DNA from: Pseudomonadota bacterium
GTDB taxonomy: Bacteria; Pseudomonadota; Gammaproteobacteria; Burkholderiales; Gallionellaceae
Assembly (NCBI GenBank): GCA_021821945.1
Contig: JAJZTF010000017.1
Span: 1-53,397 of the forward strand
Reading direction: 5' to 3'
Length of the DNA: 53,397 nucleotides
Part shown: positions 27,138 to 34,728 of the stretch, one piece after another
Layout: each line of letters begins with the position of its first letter
Numbering within the stretch: position 1 is the first letter of the stretch
Translations under genes and position numbers: made by a program
The notes under the pieces: model-generated
Told to the model about the DNA's origin: nothing
The model's database searches: none
The model's input: only the letters and a program-made list of their open reading frames with translations

Positions 27138-27907
27138 TTCCACACCTTCCAGGGCGCCTTGCCGTTTTGCCAAAGCTCCTCCAGTTGATTCTTGTCGCGC
27201 AGCGTATCCATAGGTTGCCAGAACCCGCTGTGTTCGTAAGCCATCAGTTCGCCCTGGGCCGCCAACCGGCTTAATGGCTCCCCCTCCCACGATGAGCTAT
27301 CGTCGGCAATCAAGTCGATGCAGCCTGGCGACAGGACGAAAAACCCTCCATTTATCCATCCCCCATCACCCTGGGGCTTTTCAATAAATCCACGGACCGA
27401 GTTGCCATCCATGCAAAGCGCACCGTAACGTCCCGGGGGTTGAACCGCAGTCACGGTTGCTCGCTTGCCATGTTGTTTGTGGAATGCGATCTGTGCGCCA
27501 ATATCAATATCGGCGACCCCGTCGCCATATGTGAAGCAAAACTCGGGCTCATTCCTGACATAATCCGCCACTCTCTTGAGACGCCCCCCGGTCAAAGTGT
27601 TCTCTCCAGTATCGACCAACGTCACTTTCCACGGCTCTGCATTGCGTTGATGTACATCCATCTTGTTGTTCTGCATGTCGAATGTTACGTCGGACATGTG
27701 CAGAAAATAGTTGGCAAAGTATTCCTTGATGACATAGCCCTTGTACCCGCAGCACACCACGAAATCGTTGATGCCGTGGGCAGAGTAAATTTTCATGATG
27801 TGCCAAAGGATCGGCCGGCCGCCGATTTCAATCATCGGCTTCGGGCGAATAGAAGTTTCCTCGCTGATTCGCGTGCCCAAACCACCTGCAAGAATGACTG
27901 CTTTCAT
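27134..27907 (-). CDS. rfbF: Glucose-1-phosphate cytidylyltransferase
   Basis: The protein has 257 residues. The nucleotidyltransferase signature is [19 protein letters not shown], and [13 protein letters not shown] carries the metal-binding Asp residues. It joins CTP and glucose-1-phosphate to give CDP-glucose, the first step of the CDP-sugar pathway. It precedes rfbG with a four-base overlap and follows colD after nine bases. Confidence 0.95.
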   Translation of the reverse strand: MKAVILAGGLGTRISEETSIRPKPMIEIGGRPILWHIMKIYSAHGINDFVVCCGYKGYVIKEYFANYFLHMSDVTFDMQNNKMDVHQRNAEPWKVTLVDTGENTLTGGRLKRVADYVRNEPEFCFTYGDGVADIDIGAQIAFHKQHGKRATVTAVQPPGRYGALCMDGNSVRGFIEKPQGDGGWINGGFFVLSPGCIDLIADDSSSWEGEPLSRLAAQGELMAYEHSGFWQPMDTLRDKNQLEELWQNGKAPWKVWK

Positions 27908-27916
27908 TACTCCTCC

Positions 27917-29083
27917 TTACAAGGTAGCAAGTGCTGCGAATGCGGACGATATTGGATAATGGTGATTCCCGACGAATAGTCCGTTCTGGTCGATATGATC
28001 TGCATTTTTCAGCGTACCGTGCACTTCCGAATCGAAATATTTCACCACTTCGTTCTTGGCAAAATTGCCTGCGACGATCGGTCGACATTCGAATCCCAGT
28101 TCGTTCAGTTTTGCCACCAGCGCTTTGCGTGTGAGCTTGCTGTCGGGGCGAATCACCAGACTGAAACCGAACCAACTGCTCTCGCCAATTTCTCTTTGGA
28201 TGAGAATATCAGGATGGTCAACAAGTGCCGCTTGCAGCATCTTGCCATTTTTGCGTCGCTCCTCAACCATTTTTGGCAGGCGTTTGACCTGTTCAATGCC
28301 AAGCGCGCCTACCAATTCGAGCGGACGCACATTGTAGCCAGGCAGCACAAAACGGAACGACTCTTCAAATGGATCATCGCTCTTGTCGCTGCACACCAGA
28401 TTTTTCTTGGGAAGATTTCGTGTCCAACCGTGAGCCCGAAGTGACAGCAGGATTTGATACAGCTCCTCGTCGTCAGTAACGATGAGTCCGCCTTCCATGG
28501 TTGAGATGTGGTGACTGAAGAATGAACTGAAGCTGCCCATCACACCGAAAGTGCCCGCTTGCCTGCCTTGATAGGTAGCGCCCATGGATTCACAGTTGTC
28601 CTCGATCAGTAGGATATTGCGCCCGTCGATGATCTGCCAAATACGGCCGAAATCATTCGGATTGCCCAGCAGGTTCACTGCCATGATCGCGCGCGTCTTG
28701 TCAGTGACGGCCATTTCGAGCTGATCGAGATCATAGTTCAAGGTATGCAAATCGATATCGACAAACTTGATTTTCAGGCCGTACTGATACAACGGATAGT
28801 AGGTGGTACTCCACGATACCGCCGGTACGATCACCTCATCACCGCGTTTCAGCTTTAGTGCCGAATTTTTGGTGTAGAACAACGCTGCCACCATCAACAG
28901 GTTGGCGGATGATCCCGAGTTAACCATCACACAATGTTTACTGCCAACATACTGGGCAAAACTGGTTTCGCATGCTTTTACGTTCTCGCCCATCGTGAAC
29001 ATGCCGGAGGCGATCACTCGTTGCATCGCAGCAATCTCTTCCTGTCCCCAGGAAGCAGTGGCCAACGGAAATTTGAAACTCAT
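27917..29083 (-). CDS. colD: GDP-4-keto-6-deoxy-D-mannose 3-dehydratase (colitose pathway)
   Basis: The protein has 388 residues, the ColD length. It has the DegT/aminotransferase fold, but the PLP lysine is replaced by histidine in FFSHHISTMEGG (His191/His192), the mark of the dehydratases. STTYYPLYQYGL, HGWTRNLPKKN and FVLPGYNVRPLE match ColD of E. coli O55 as recalled. It lacks the Cys cluster (CxxGCxxxC-like) of the [2Fe-2S] enzyme RfbH/AscC, so a CDP-type E1 role is unlikely. It removes the 3-hydroxyl from the gmd product with PLP and glutamate. It overlaps the reductase gene by four bases and sits in gmd-colC-colD order. Confidence 0.9.
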   Translation of the reverse strand: MSFKFPLATASWGQEEIAAMQRVIASGMFTMGENVKACETSFAQYVGSKHCVMVNSGSSANLLMVAALFYTKNSALKLKRGDEVIVPAVSWSTTYYPLYQYGLKIKFVDIDLHTLNYDLDQLEMAVTDKTRAIMAVNLLGNPNDFGRIWQIIDGRNILLIEDNCESMGATYQGRQAGTFGVMGSFSSFFSHHISTMEGGLIVTDDEELYQILLSLRAHGWTRNLPKKNLVCSDKSDDPFEESFRFVLPGYNVRPLELVGALGIEQVKRLPKMVEERRKNGKMLQAALVDHPDILIQREIGESSWFGFSLVIRPDSKLTRKALVAKLNELGFECRPIVAGNFAKNEVVKYFDSEVHGTLKNADHIDQNGLFVGNHHYPISSAFAALATL

Positions 29084-30012
29084 TGTAGTAATTCCTTTAC
29101 GTAGTAGTCGTAGGTTTTCTTAATGCCGGTGCGCAAATCGATCTGGGCTTCCCATCCCCAAGCGCACTGTCGTTCCACGTTTACCAGTTTGCGCATCATA
29201 CCAACAGGTTTGCTGACGTCATGAACAAACTGACCGTTATATCCAATCACATCGGCTGCCGCCTGGTAGTATTCGTTGATTGTGTAGTCATGCCCCAATC
29301 CAACGTTCATATAGTCTGGCAGTGTGTCGAAGTTTTTCGTCGCACGCATCACTGCGTCGGCCAGATCTCCTGCATACATGAATTCGCGCCGCGCCGTTCC
29401 ATCACCCCATATTTCGACTAAATTGCTTTCATTTACCTTGGCTTGATGGATCTTATGGATAATCGCCGGCACAAGATGGGAGTTTGCCGGATCGAATTTG
29501 TCGTGGCGGCCGTAGATATTGCAGGGAATGAGCGTCTTGTACTGGTAGCTTGCATCCTCACGCTTGATGTATTCGCATAGCCGTGCGGTCATTACCTTTG
29601 CCAGCGCATAGCCTTCGTTGGTTGGTTCCAGTTCGCCTTTTAGCACCATCTCTTCGCGCAGCGGCTCACCATGGTTGCGCGGGTACATGCAGGAACTACC
29701 CAGATTGATCAGCCGCTTGATCCCCGCCTCGTGCGCTGCCCAGACAATGTTGCGCCCCATATCGAGGTTATCCATCAGAAAACTCACCGGCTCGCGCATG
29801 TTGGCCTGGATGCCGCCCACTTTTCCTGCCGCATGGATCACCATATCAGGCTGATGCTTGCGCAGATATGCCTGCACGGAATCGAAATCGCGCAGGTCGA
29901 GTTCGCCGCTGCGCGGAGCAAGCATTTCATATTCATCAACAGCAGGATGCTCAAGCAGATTCTGCCCGACCATGCCACCGCTGCCTGTTAGTAAGATGCG
30001 AGTCTTGCGCAT
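29080..30012 (-). CDS. colC: GDP-colitose synthase / GDP-fucose synthase-like reductase-epimerase
   Basis: The protein has 310 residues. The SDR loop is LTGSGGMVGQNLL, followed by GKVGGIQAN, GSSCMYPRN and EGYALAK (Tyr and Lys), typical of the Fcl/ColC family. Both enzymes epimerise and reduce a GDP-4-keto sugar. ColC acts after ColD to give GDP-L-colitose; Fcl acts directly on the gmd product to give GDP-L-fucose. The overlap with colD and features recalled from E. coli O55 ColC (NIYGRHDKF, YTINEYYQAAADVIGYNG) favour ColC, but the split between the two cannot be proved here. Confidence 0.85.
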   Translation of the reverse strand: MRKTRILLTGSGGMVGQNLLEHPAVDEYEMLAPRSGELDLRDFDSVQAYLRKHQPDMVIHAAGKVGGIQANMREPVSFLMDNLDMGRNIVWAAHEAGIKRLINLGSSCMYPRNHGEPLREEMVLKGELEPTNEGYALAKVMTARLCEYIKREDASYQYKTLIPCNIYGRHDKFDPANSHLVPAIIHKIHQAKVNESNLVEIWGDGTARREFMYAGDLADAVMRATKNFDTLPDYMNVGLGHDYTINEYYQAAADVIGYNGQFVHDVSKPVGMMRKLVNVERQCAWGWEAQIDLRTGIKKTYDYYVKELLQ

Positions 30013-30026
30013 GAACCAGTCAGCGA

Positions 30027-31124
30027 TTATTCGTTAGGGATGAACGCCGCATAGCCGTGCTTCTTGACGAGCTCGTCGCGCTCGGCGCTCTTCAAGTCCT
30101 CTCTCACCATCTCCGCCACCAGATCCTCGAAACTGATCTTCGGTGTCCAGCCCAGCTTCTGCTTGGCCTTGGAAGGATCGCCCAGCAGGGTTTCAACCTC
30201 GGTGGGACGGAAATAGCGCGGATCGACTGCCACTATGGGAGATGAGCCGTTCTTCCAGTATCCTTTCTCATCCACACCTTCGCCACGCCATTCGATGGAC
30301 ATGCCAAGCTCATGGGCTGCAGCATTGACGAAATCTCTGACAGAGTATTGCACGCCGGTGGCAATGACGAAGTCTTCCGGCTTTTCCTGTTGCAGCATCA
30401 GCCACTGCATCTCGACGTAGTCCTTGGCATGACCCCAGTCGCGCAACGAATTCAGATTCCCCAGGTACAGACATTCCTGCAGGCCGAGCTTGATGCGCGC
30501 GAGCGCTCGCGTGATCTTGCGCGTGACGAAGGTTTCGCCCCTGATCGGGGACTCGTGATTGAACAGGATGCCGTTGCAGGCATACATGCCATATGCCTCG
30601 CGGTAATTGACCGTGATCCAGTAGGCATAAAGCTTGGCGACCGCATAGGGACTCCTGGGATAGAAGGGTGTTGTCTCCTTCTGCGGAATCTCCTGAACAA
30701 GGCCATAGAGTTCTGAAGTGGAAGCCTGATAGAAGCGCGTCTTCTTCTCCATGCCCAGGATGCGGATCGCCTCCAGTATCCGTAACGCACCAAGCGCATC
30801 GGAGTTGGCAGTATATTCCGGTTCCTCGAACGACACCGCAACATGGCTCTGTGCCGCAAGGTTGTATATTTCGTCCGGCTGGACCTTCTGGATGATGTGC
30901 GTCAGGCTGCTTGAGTCCGTCATATCGCCATGGTGCAGATAGAAGGGAAGTCCCTTTTCATGAGCATCATGGAATAGATGGTCGATGCGGGCTGTGTTGA
31001 AGAGCGAACTGCGTCGCTTGATGCCATGAACGATATAACCCTTGTTCAGCAAGAATTCCGACAGATAAGCGCCGTCCTGTCCCGTGACTCCGGTGATTAA
31101 TGCAATTTTTTTCTGTGCGCTCAT
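30027..31124 (-). CDS. gmd: GDP-mannose 4,6-dehydratase
   Basis: The protein has 365 residues. The NADP-binding start is [19 protein letters not shown], followed by the family's [17 protein letters not shown], the active-site [33 protein letters not shown] and the [15 protein letters not shown] stretch. It makes GDP-4-keto-6-deoxy-D-mannose, which feeds colitose here and could also feed a perosamine-type 4-amination. It is the first gene of the polysaccharide operon, 66 bases downstream of the MarR-type regulator. Confidence 0.96.
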   Translation of the reverse strand: MSAQKKIALITGVTGQDGAYLSEFLLNKGYIVHGIKRRSSLFNTARIDHLFHDAHEKGLPFYLHHGDMTDSSSLTHIIQKVQPDEIYNLAAQSHVAVSFEEPEYTANSDALGALRILEAIRILGMEKKTRFYQASTSELYGLVQEIPQKETTPFYPRSPYAVAKLYAYWITVNYREAYGMYACNGILFNHESPIRGETFVTRKITRALARIKLGLQECLYLGNLNSLRDWGHAKDYVEMQWLMLQQEKPEDFVIATGVQYSVRDFVNAAAHELGMSIEWRGEGVDEKGYWKNGSSPIVAVDPRYFRPTEVETLLGDPSKAKQKLGWTPKISFEDLVAEMVREDLKSAERDELVKKHGYAAFIPNE

Positions 31125-31154
31125 GAACTCTTTCTCTGATTATTCATAACAAAC

Positions 31155-31160
31155 ATTGTA
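31155..31160 (-). promoter_or_regulatory. Possible -10 element for the polysaccharide operon
   Basis: On the minus strand TACAAT lies about 31 bases before the gmd ATG, in the 65-base gap after the regulator gene. The -35 region is poor, as expected if an activator is needed, but this is weak evidence. Confidence 0.35.
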
Positions 31161-31189
31161 TCCGCCCATGACCATCCACGACCGACAGT

Positions 31190-31516
31190 TCATGAGCGCA
31201 TCGTTTTGGCATCTCGTCTCAACTCCTCGATCTCCATGCGCAGCCGCTCGTATTCCTGCGTCTTGATCTGAAGAAACTCCACGGTCATGCGTGCCTTCTG
31301 CTCAACCCCATGAGGGGTTAGAAGATAGGCATATGCCAGCTTGTTCTCGTTGTTGCGGAAATTGCTGACCTTGAGACAGCCTTTCTCGATCAAGGCCTTG
31401 AGGCAGTAGTTTACCTTACCCAGACTGATGCCCAGGCGCTTTGCCATGTCCCGTTGGGAAAGATCGGGATTCTGTTCCAGTGCCTTGAGCAGGCTGTAGC
31501 TTGTGTCGTCGTCCAA
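31190..31516 (-). CDS. MarR-type EPS-associated transcriptional regulator
   Basis: The protein has 108 residues. A winged helix-turn-helix fills the first ~70 (SQRDMAKRLGISLGKVNYCLKALIEKG), with a C-terminal helical tail (EYERLRMEIEELRRDAK) suited to dimerisation. The match is to the small regulator family typically found at the head of exopolysaccharide or O-antigen clusters. Its position directly upstream of gmd on the same strand suggests it controls the sugar operon and probably itself. Two dyads lie before its start (31525-31541 and 31604-31616). Confidence 0.88.
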   Translation of the reverse strand: MDDDTSYSLLKALEQNPDLSQRDMAKRLGISLGKVNYCLKALIEKGCLKVSNFRNNENKLAYAYLLTPHGVEQKARMTVEFLQIKTQEYERLRMEIEELRRDAKTMRS

Positions 31517-31524
31517 AATTTGTG

Positions 31525-31541
31525 CGTTCAGTCAGTGAACG
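31525..31541. promoter_or_regulatory. Dyad just upstream of the EPS regulator start
   Basis: CGTTCA-GTCAG-TGAACG is a perfect six-base inverted repeat with a five-base centre, nine bases before the regulator's start codon. It fits an autoregulatory site; no binding evidence exists from sequence alone. Confidence 0.4.
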
Positions 31542-31603
31542 ATGTGCATTAAAACAAGCATGGGTCAGCACTGTCAAGTTTTACCGGCATTCACCGCTCC
31601 GTC

Positions 31604-31616
31604 GTGAAACTTTCAC
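31604..31616. promoter_or_regulatory. Second dyad in the ksgA/regulator gap
   Basis: GTGAAA-C-TTTCAC is a perfect six-base inverted repeat around one base, between the ksgA stop and the regulator start. It could be an operator or a weak hairpin at the end of ksgA transcription; no T-run follows. Confidence 0.35.
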
Positions 31617-31632
31617 AAACGACCTGCATGCG

Positions 31633-32406
31633 TTACTTCCTCGCATCCACATGCGAGGTTATCCTCTCAAACTCATCGACCGACAGGTTCTCAGCGCGCA
31701 GCTGAGGATCGATGCCGAGCGCTGCGAATGCGCTCTCGTCGAGAAATTCCCGCAGTGTATTGCGCAGGGTCTTCCTGCGCTGGCCGAAGGCTGAGCCCAC
31801 TATCCTTGAAAAAAGCGCTTCGTTCTTCACCGCGATCCGGTCGTCAGGCAGGGGGATCATGCGCACGATCGCCGAATTAACCTTGGGCGCCGGCCTGAAG
31901 GATTCTGGCGGCACATCCAGAAGCTTCTCCATGTAGAAGCGGTACTGCAGCATCACCGAAAGCCTGCCGTAAGCAGGAGTCGAGGGCTCTGCCACCATGC
32001 GCTCGACCACCTCGTCCTGCAGCATGAAGTGCATGTCGGCGATCCGGCCAGCATGATCTGCAAAATGGAACAGCAGCGGAGACGAGATGTTGTAGGGAAG
32101 GTTGCCCACGATGCGAAGAGGTGCGGGGAGCATGGCCAGATCGAATTTCAACGCATCGCCCTCGTGGATGACCAGCCTCCCGTCCTGCGGGTAATCGCTC
32201 TTCAGGCGCTCGATGATGTCGCGGTCTATCTCCACCACATGCAGGCGCTCGAGCCTTTTCAGAAGCGGCCTCGTCAGCGCGCCCAGCCCCGGCCCTATCT
32301 CGACCATGTTGTCTTCGAATTTCGGATTGATCGCGTCGACGATGTCGGCGATGATGCTCTCATCCACCAGGAAGTTCTGGCCAAAACGCTTCTTCGCCTT
32401 ATGCAA
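31633..32406 (-). CDS. rsmA: 16S rRNA (A1518/A1519) dimethyltransferase
   Basis: The protein (also called KsgA) has 257 residues. [11 protein letters not shown] at the start, the SAM loop [15 protein letters not shown] and the catalytic [11 protein letters not shown] are all present. It dimethylates two adenines near the 3' end of 16S rRNA as a late ribosome-assembly check. It follows pdxA with an eight-base overlap in the classical lptD-surA-pdxA-rsmA order. Confidence 0.97.
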   Translation of the reverse strand: MHKAKKRFGQNFLVDESIIADIVDAINPKFEDNMVEIGPGLGALTRPLLKRLERLHVVEIDRDIIERLKSDYPQDGRLVIHEGDALKFDLAMLPAPLRIVGNLPYNISSPLLFHFADHAGRIADMHFMLQDEVVERMVAEPSTPAYGRLSVMLQYRFYMEKLLDVPPESFRPAPKVNSAIVRMIPLPDDRIAVKNEALFSRIVGSAFGQRRKTLRNTLREFLDESAFAALGIDPQLRAENLSVDEFERITSHVDARK

Positions 32407-33409
32407 GAAAATGGCGCTCCTGAGGGTGGATGGACATAAGCTTTTCAGATTCAGCCATCCGCACGGCCACCGCGATCGCCTCCTTCATGCTGCCGATGTC
32501 GGCGCGCCCCGTTCCCGCCAGATCCAGCGCTGTGCCATGATCCACCGAGGTCCTGATGATGGGAAGCCCCATGGTGATGTTCACGCCGCGGCCAAAGCTC
32601 GCATGCTTCAGCACCGGCAGCCCCTGGTCGTGATATATGGTCAGGACGCAGTCGCAACTCTTCAGTCTCTCCGGCGTGAAAAGCGTATCCGCGGGAATGG
32701 GCGCACTGACATCGAATCCTTCGGAACGCAGCCTGTCGAGAACGGGGATCATCACCTCGATCTCCTCGCGCCCGAGATGGCCGCCCTCACCCGCATGCGG
32801 ATTGAGTCCCGCAACCAGAATGCGGGGCTTGGGGATTCCGAAGCGGCGCCTGAGGTCCGAATCCAGTATGCAGAGCACGCTCTCGAGAAGCTCGGCAGTC
32901 ACCGCATCGGCCACCTCACGCAGGGGCAGGTGGGTGGTGACCAAAGCCACGCGCATGCCTCCTCCGGCGAGCATCATCACCACCTGCTTGGCGTGCGTGA
33001 GCTCTGCCAGGAATTCGGTATGTCCCGTGAAGGGAATGCCTGCATCGTTGATGATGCCCTTGTGCACGGGTGCGGTGACCATGCCGGAAAACTCCCCATG
33101 CTGACAGCCTATTGCCGCGCGCTCGAGCAGTTCAAGCACATAGCGGCTGTTTGCGGCATCGGGCTTGCCGGGAACAGAGGGTGCGGCAAGCGGAACGTGG
33201 ATCACGTTCAACGTTCGCCCATCGAAAATTCCGCCTGTCTCCCACTCGCGGATCTTGACATCCAGGCCCATGCTCTCGGCGCGCTGCGCCAACAGGTTCC
33301 TGTCGCCCATCACGACCACGTTCTCTTCGGCGAGCCCCACGCAAAGGTCGGGGCCTATGCCGGAAGGCTCGCCCGAAGTGACAACGAGAGGGGGGCTATT
33401 GCTGGTCAT
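32399..33409 (-). CDS. pdxA: 4-hydroxythreonine-4-phosphate dehydrogenase
   Basis: The protein has 336 residues. [30 protein letters not shown] with the metal-binding His, and [17 protein letters not shown] are characteristic. It oxidises 4-hydroxy-L-threonine phosphate in the DXP-dependent vitamin B6 pathway. The ATG at 33409 overlaps the end of surA by 14 bases; the longer open frame lies inside surA and is rejected. Confidence 0.97.
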   Translation of the reverse strand: MTSNSPPLVVTSGEPSGIGPDLCVGLAEENVVVMGDRNLLAQRAESMGLDVKIREWETGGIFDGRTLNVIHVPLAAPSVPGKPDAANSRYVLELLERAAIGCQHGEFSGMVTAPVHKGIINDAGIPFTGHTEFLAELTHAKQVVMMLAGGGMRVALVTTHLPLREVADAVTAELLESVLCILDSDLRRRFGIPKPRILVAGLNPHAGEGGHLGREEIEVMIPVLDRLRSEGFDVSAPIPADTLFTPERLKSCDCVLTIYHDQGLPVLKHASFGRGVNITMGLPIIRTSVDHGTALDLAGTGRADIGSMKEAIAVAVRMAESEKLMSIHPQERHFLA

Positions 33410-34706
33410 CGTCCAGATGATATTCGATGAAGGCGCGGTCGCGCAGCTGGCGCAGCCAGTCCTGATAAAGCTCCTCAGACTTGAAGGAGGCGATCGCCAT
33501 GCGCGCCTGCTGCCGCTTCTGCTGGTCGGAGACATCGGTGGTGCGCCTCGCCAAGACCTGGATCAGATGCCAGCCGAACTGCGTCTCCACCACACCCAGC
33601 TCGCCCACCTTGAGCTTGTTCATCTCATCCTCGAACTCGGGAACGGTCTGCCCCGGAGAGAGCCAGTCCAGATCGCCGCCGTCGGCAGCGCTGCCGTCCT
33701 CGGAATGTCGCCTCGCCTCCTCGGCAAAGTCCGCTCCCGCATCGATGCGCTGCTTGATCGCCATGATGCGTTTCTTCGCCTCGGCTGACGTGGTGATCTC
33801 GCTGGTCTTGATCAGGATGTGGCGGGCATGGGTCTGGGTGATCACGACCGGGGCGCTGCCGTTTCTCTTGTCGACGAGCTTCAGTATGTGGAATCCGCTC
33901 GGGCTGCGCAGTATCCCTGTGTTCTCCCCGGGCTTGAGCCCCTTGAGCGCATTCATGAACATCGGAGGGATGCGGTCTGCCGGACGCCAGCCCAGATCGC
34001 CGCCCTTGAGCGCATCGTTCGCATCCGAAGTTCCCGCCGCAACCTGCGCAAAGTCGGCGCCCGAGGCGAGCTGGGAGAGCGCATGCTCGGCGCGTTCGCG
34101 CGCCGCCTGTATCTTCTCCGCGCTCGCCTGCTCAGGCACGACCACCAGTATGTGGGCCAGATGATATTCCTCGTTCTCCAGCCCCATCTTAGCCTTGTTC
34201 GCGAGGTAGTTGTCGACCTCCTTCTCGCTGATCGCAAGCTTGCTCTCGACCTCTCGGTCGCGCAGCTTCTTGGCGACCATTTCAGATCTTATCTCCTCGC
34301 GGAATTTCTTGACATCCACTCCCTGCGACTTCAGCTTGTCCAGGAAATCCGAGAGGGTTGCGAAATTGTTCTGGTGAGCGATGCTCGTCATCGCGAGATC
34401 CAGCTGGGCATCGTCCACCTTGACCCCCGTTTCCTTCGCGTACTGCGCCTGCAGCATGTCCGTGATCATGCGTTCCAGTATCTGCTTTCTGAGAACGGAC
34501 ATCTCCGGCAATGGCGTGCCCTGCTTCTTCAGCTGGCTGATGACGGACTTCACCCTGTCGTCCAGCTCATTCCGGGTGATCACGTCGTCGTTCACCACGA
34601 CGACCACATCGTCTATCGTCGCCACCTGCGCCTCGGGGTTCTGACTCCCGAAGGCGGGATTGACCGCCAAAAGTGCCAGGAAAAGCAGTATTCTCGTCTT
34701 AAACAT
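33396..34706 (-). CDS. surA: Periplasmic chaperone and peptidyl-prolyl isomerase SurA
   Basis: The protein has 436 residues. A signal peptide (RILLFLALLAVNPAFGS) precedes an N-terminal chaperone domain (about 28-170) and two parvulin domains (about 175-270 and 290-385, with HARHILIKT and GGDLDWLSPGQTVPEFE), then a short C-terminal helix. It escorts outer-membrane proteins, LptD among them, to the Bam complex. It sits 22 bases after lptD. Confidence 0.95.
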   Translation of the reverse strand: MFKTRILLFLALLAVNPAFGSQNPEAQVATIDDVVVVVNDDVITRNELDDRVKSVISQLKKQGTPLPEMSVLRKQILERMITDMLQAQYAKETGVKVDDAQLDLAMTSIAHQNNFATLSDFLDKLKSQGVDVKKFREEIRSEMVAKKLRDREVESKLAISEKEVDNYLANKAKMGLENEEYHLAHILVVVPEQASAEKIQAARERAEHALSQLASGADFAQVAAGTSDANDALKGGDLGWRPADRIPPMFMNALKGLKPGENTGILRSPSGFHILKLVDKRNGSAPVVITQTHARHILIKTSEITTSAEAKKRIMAIKQRIDAGADFAEEARRHSEDGSAADGGDLDWLSPGQTVPEFEDEMNKLKVGELGVVETQFGWHLIQVLARRTTDVSDQQKRQQARMAIASFKSEELYQDWLRQLRDRAFIEYHLDDDQQ

Positions 34707-34728
34707 AGTCAGCCTTCATACATGTAAA

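Noticed and set aside
27917..29083. RfbH/AscC-type CDP-4-keto-6-deoxyglucose-3-dehydrase
   Set aside because: It lacks the Cys cluster for the iron-sulfur centre and the longer N-terminus, and matches the ColD-type motifs and length instead.
32213..33430. 405-codon plus-strand frame across ksgA/pdxA
   Set aside because: It lies opposite two confidently identified genes; the composition is that of an antisense shadow.
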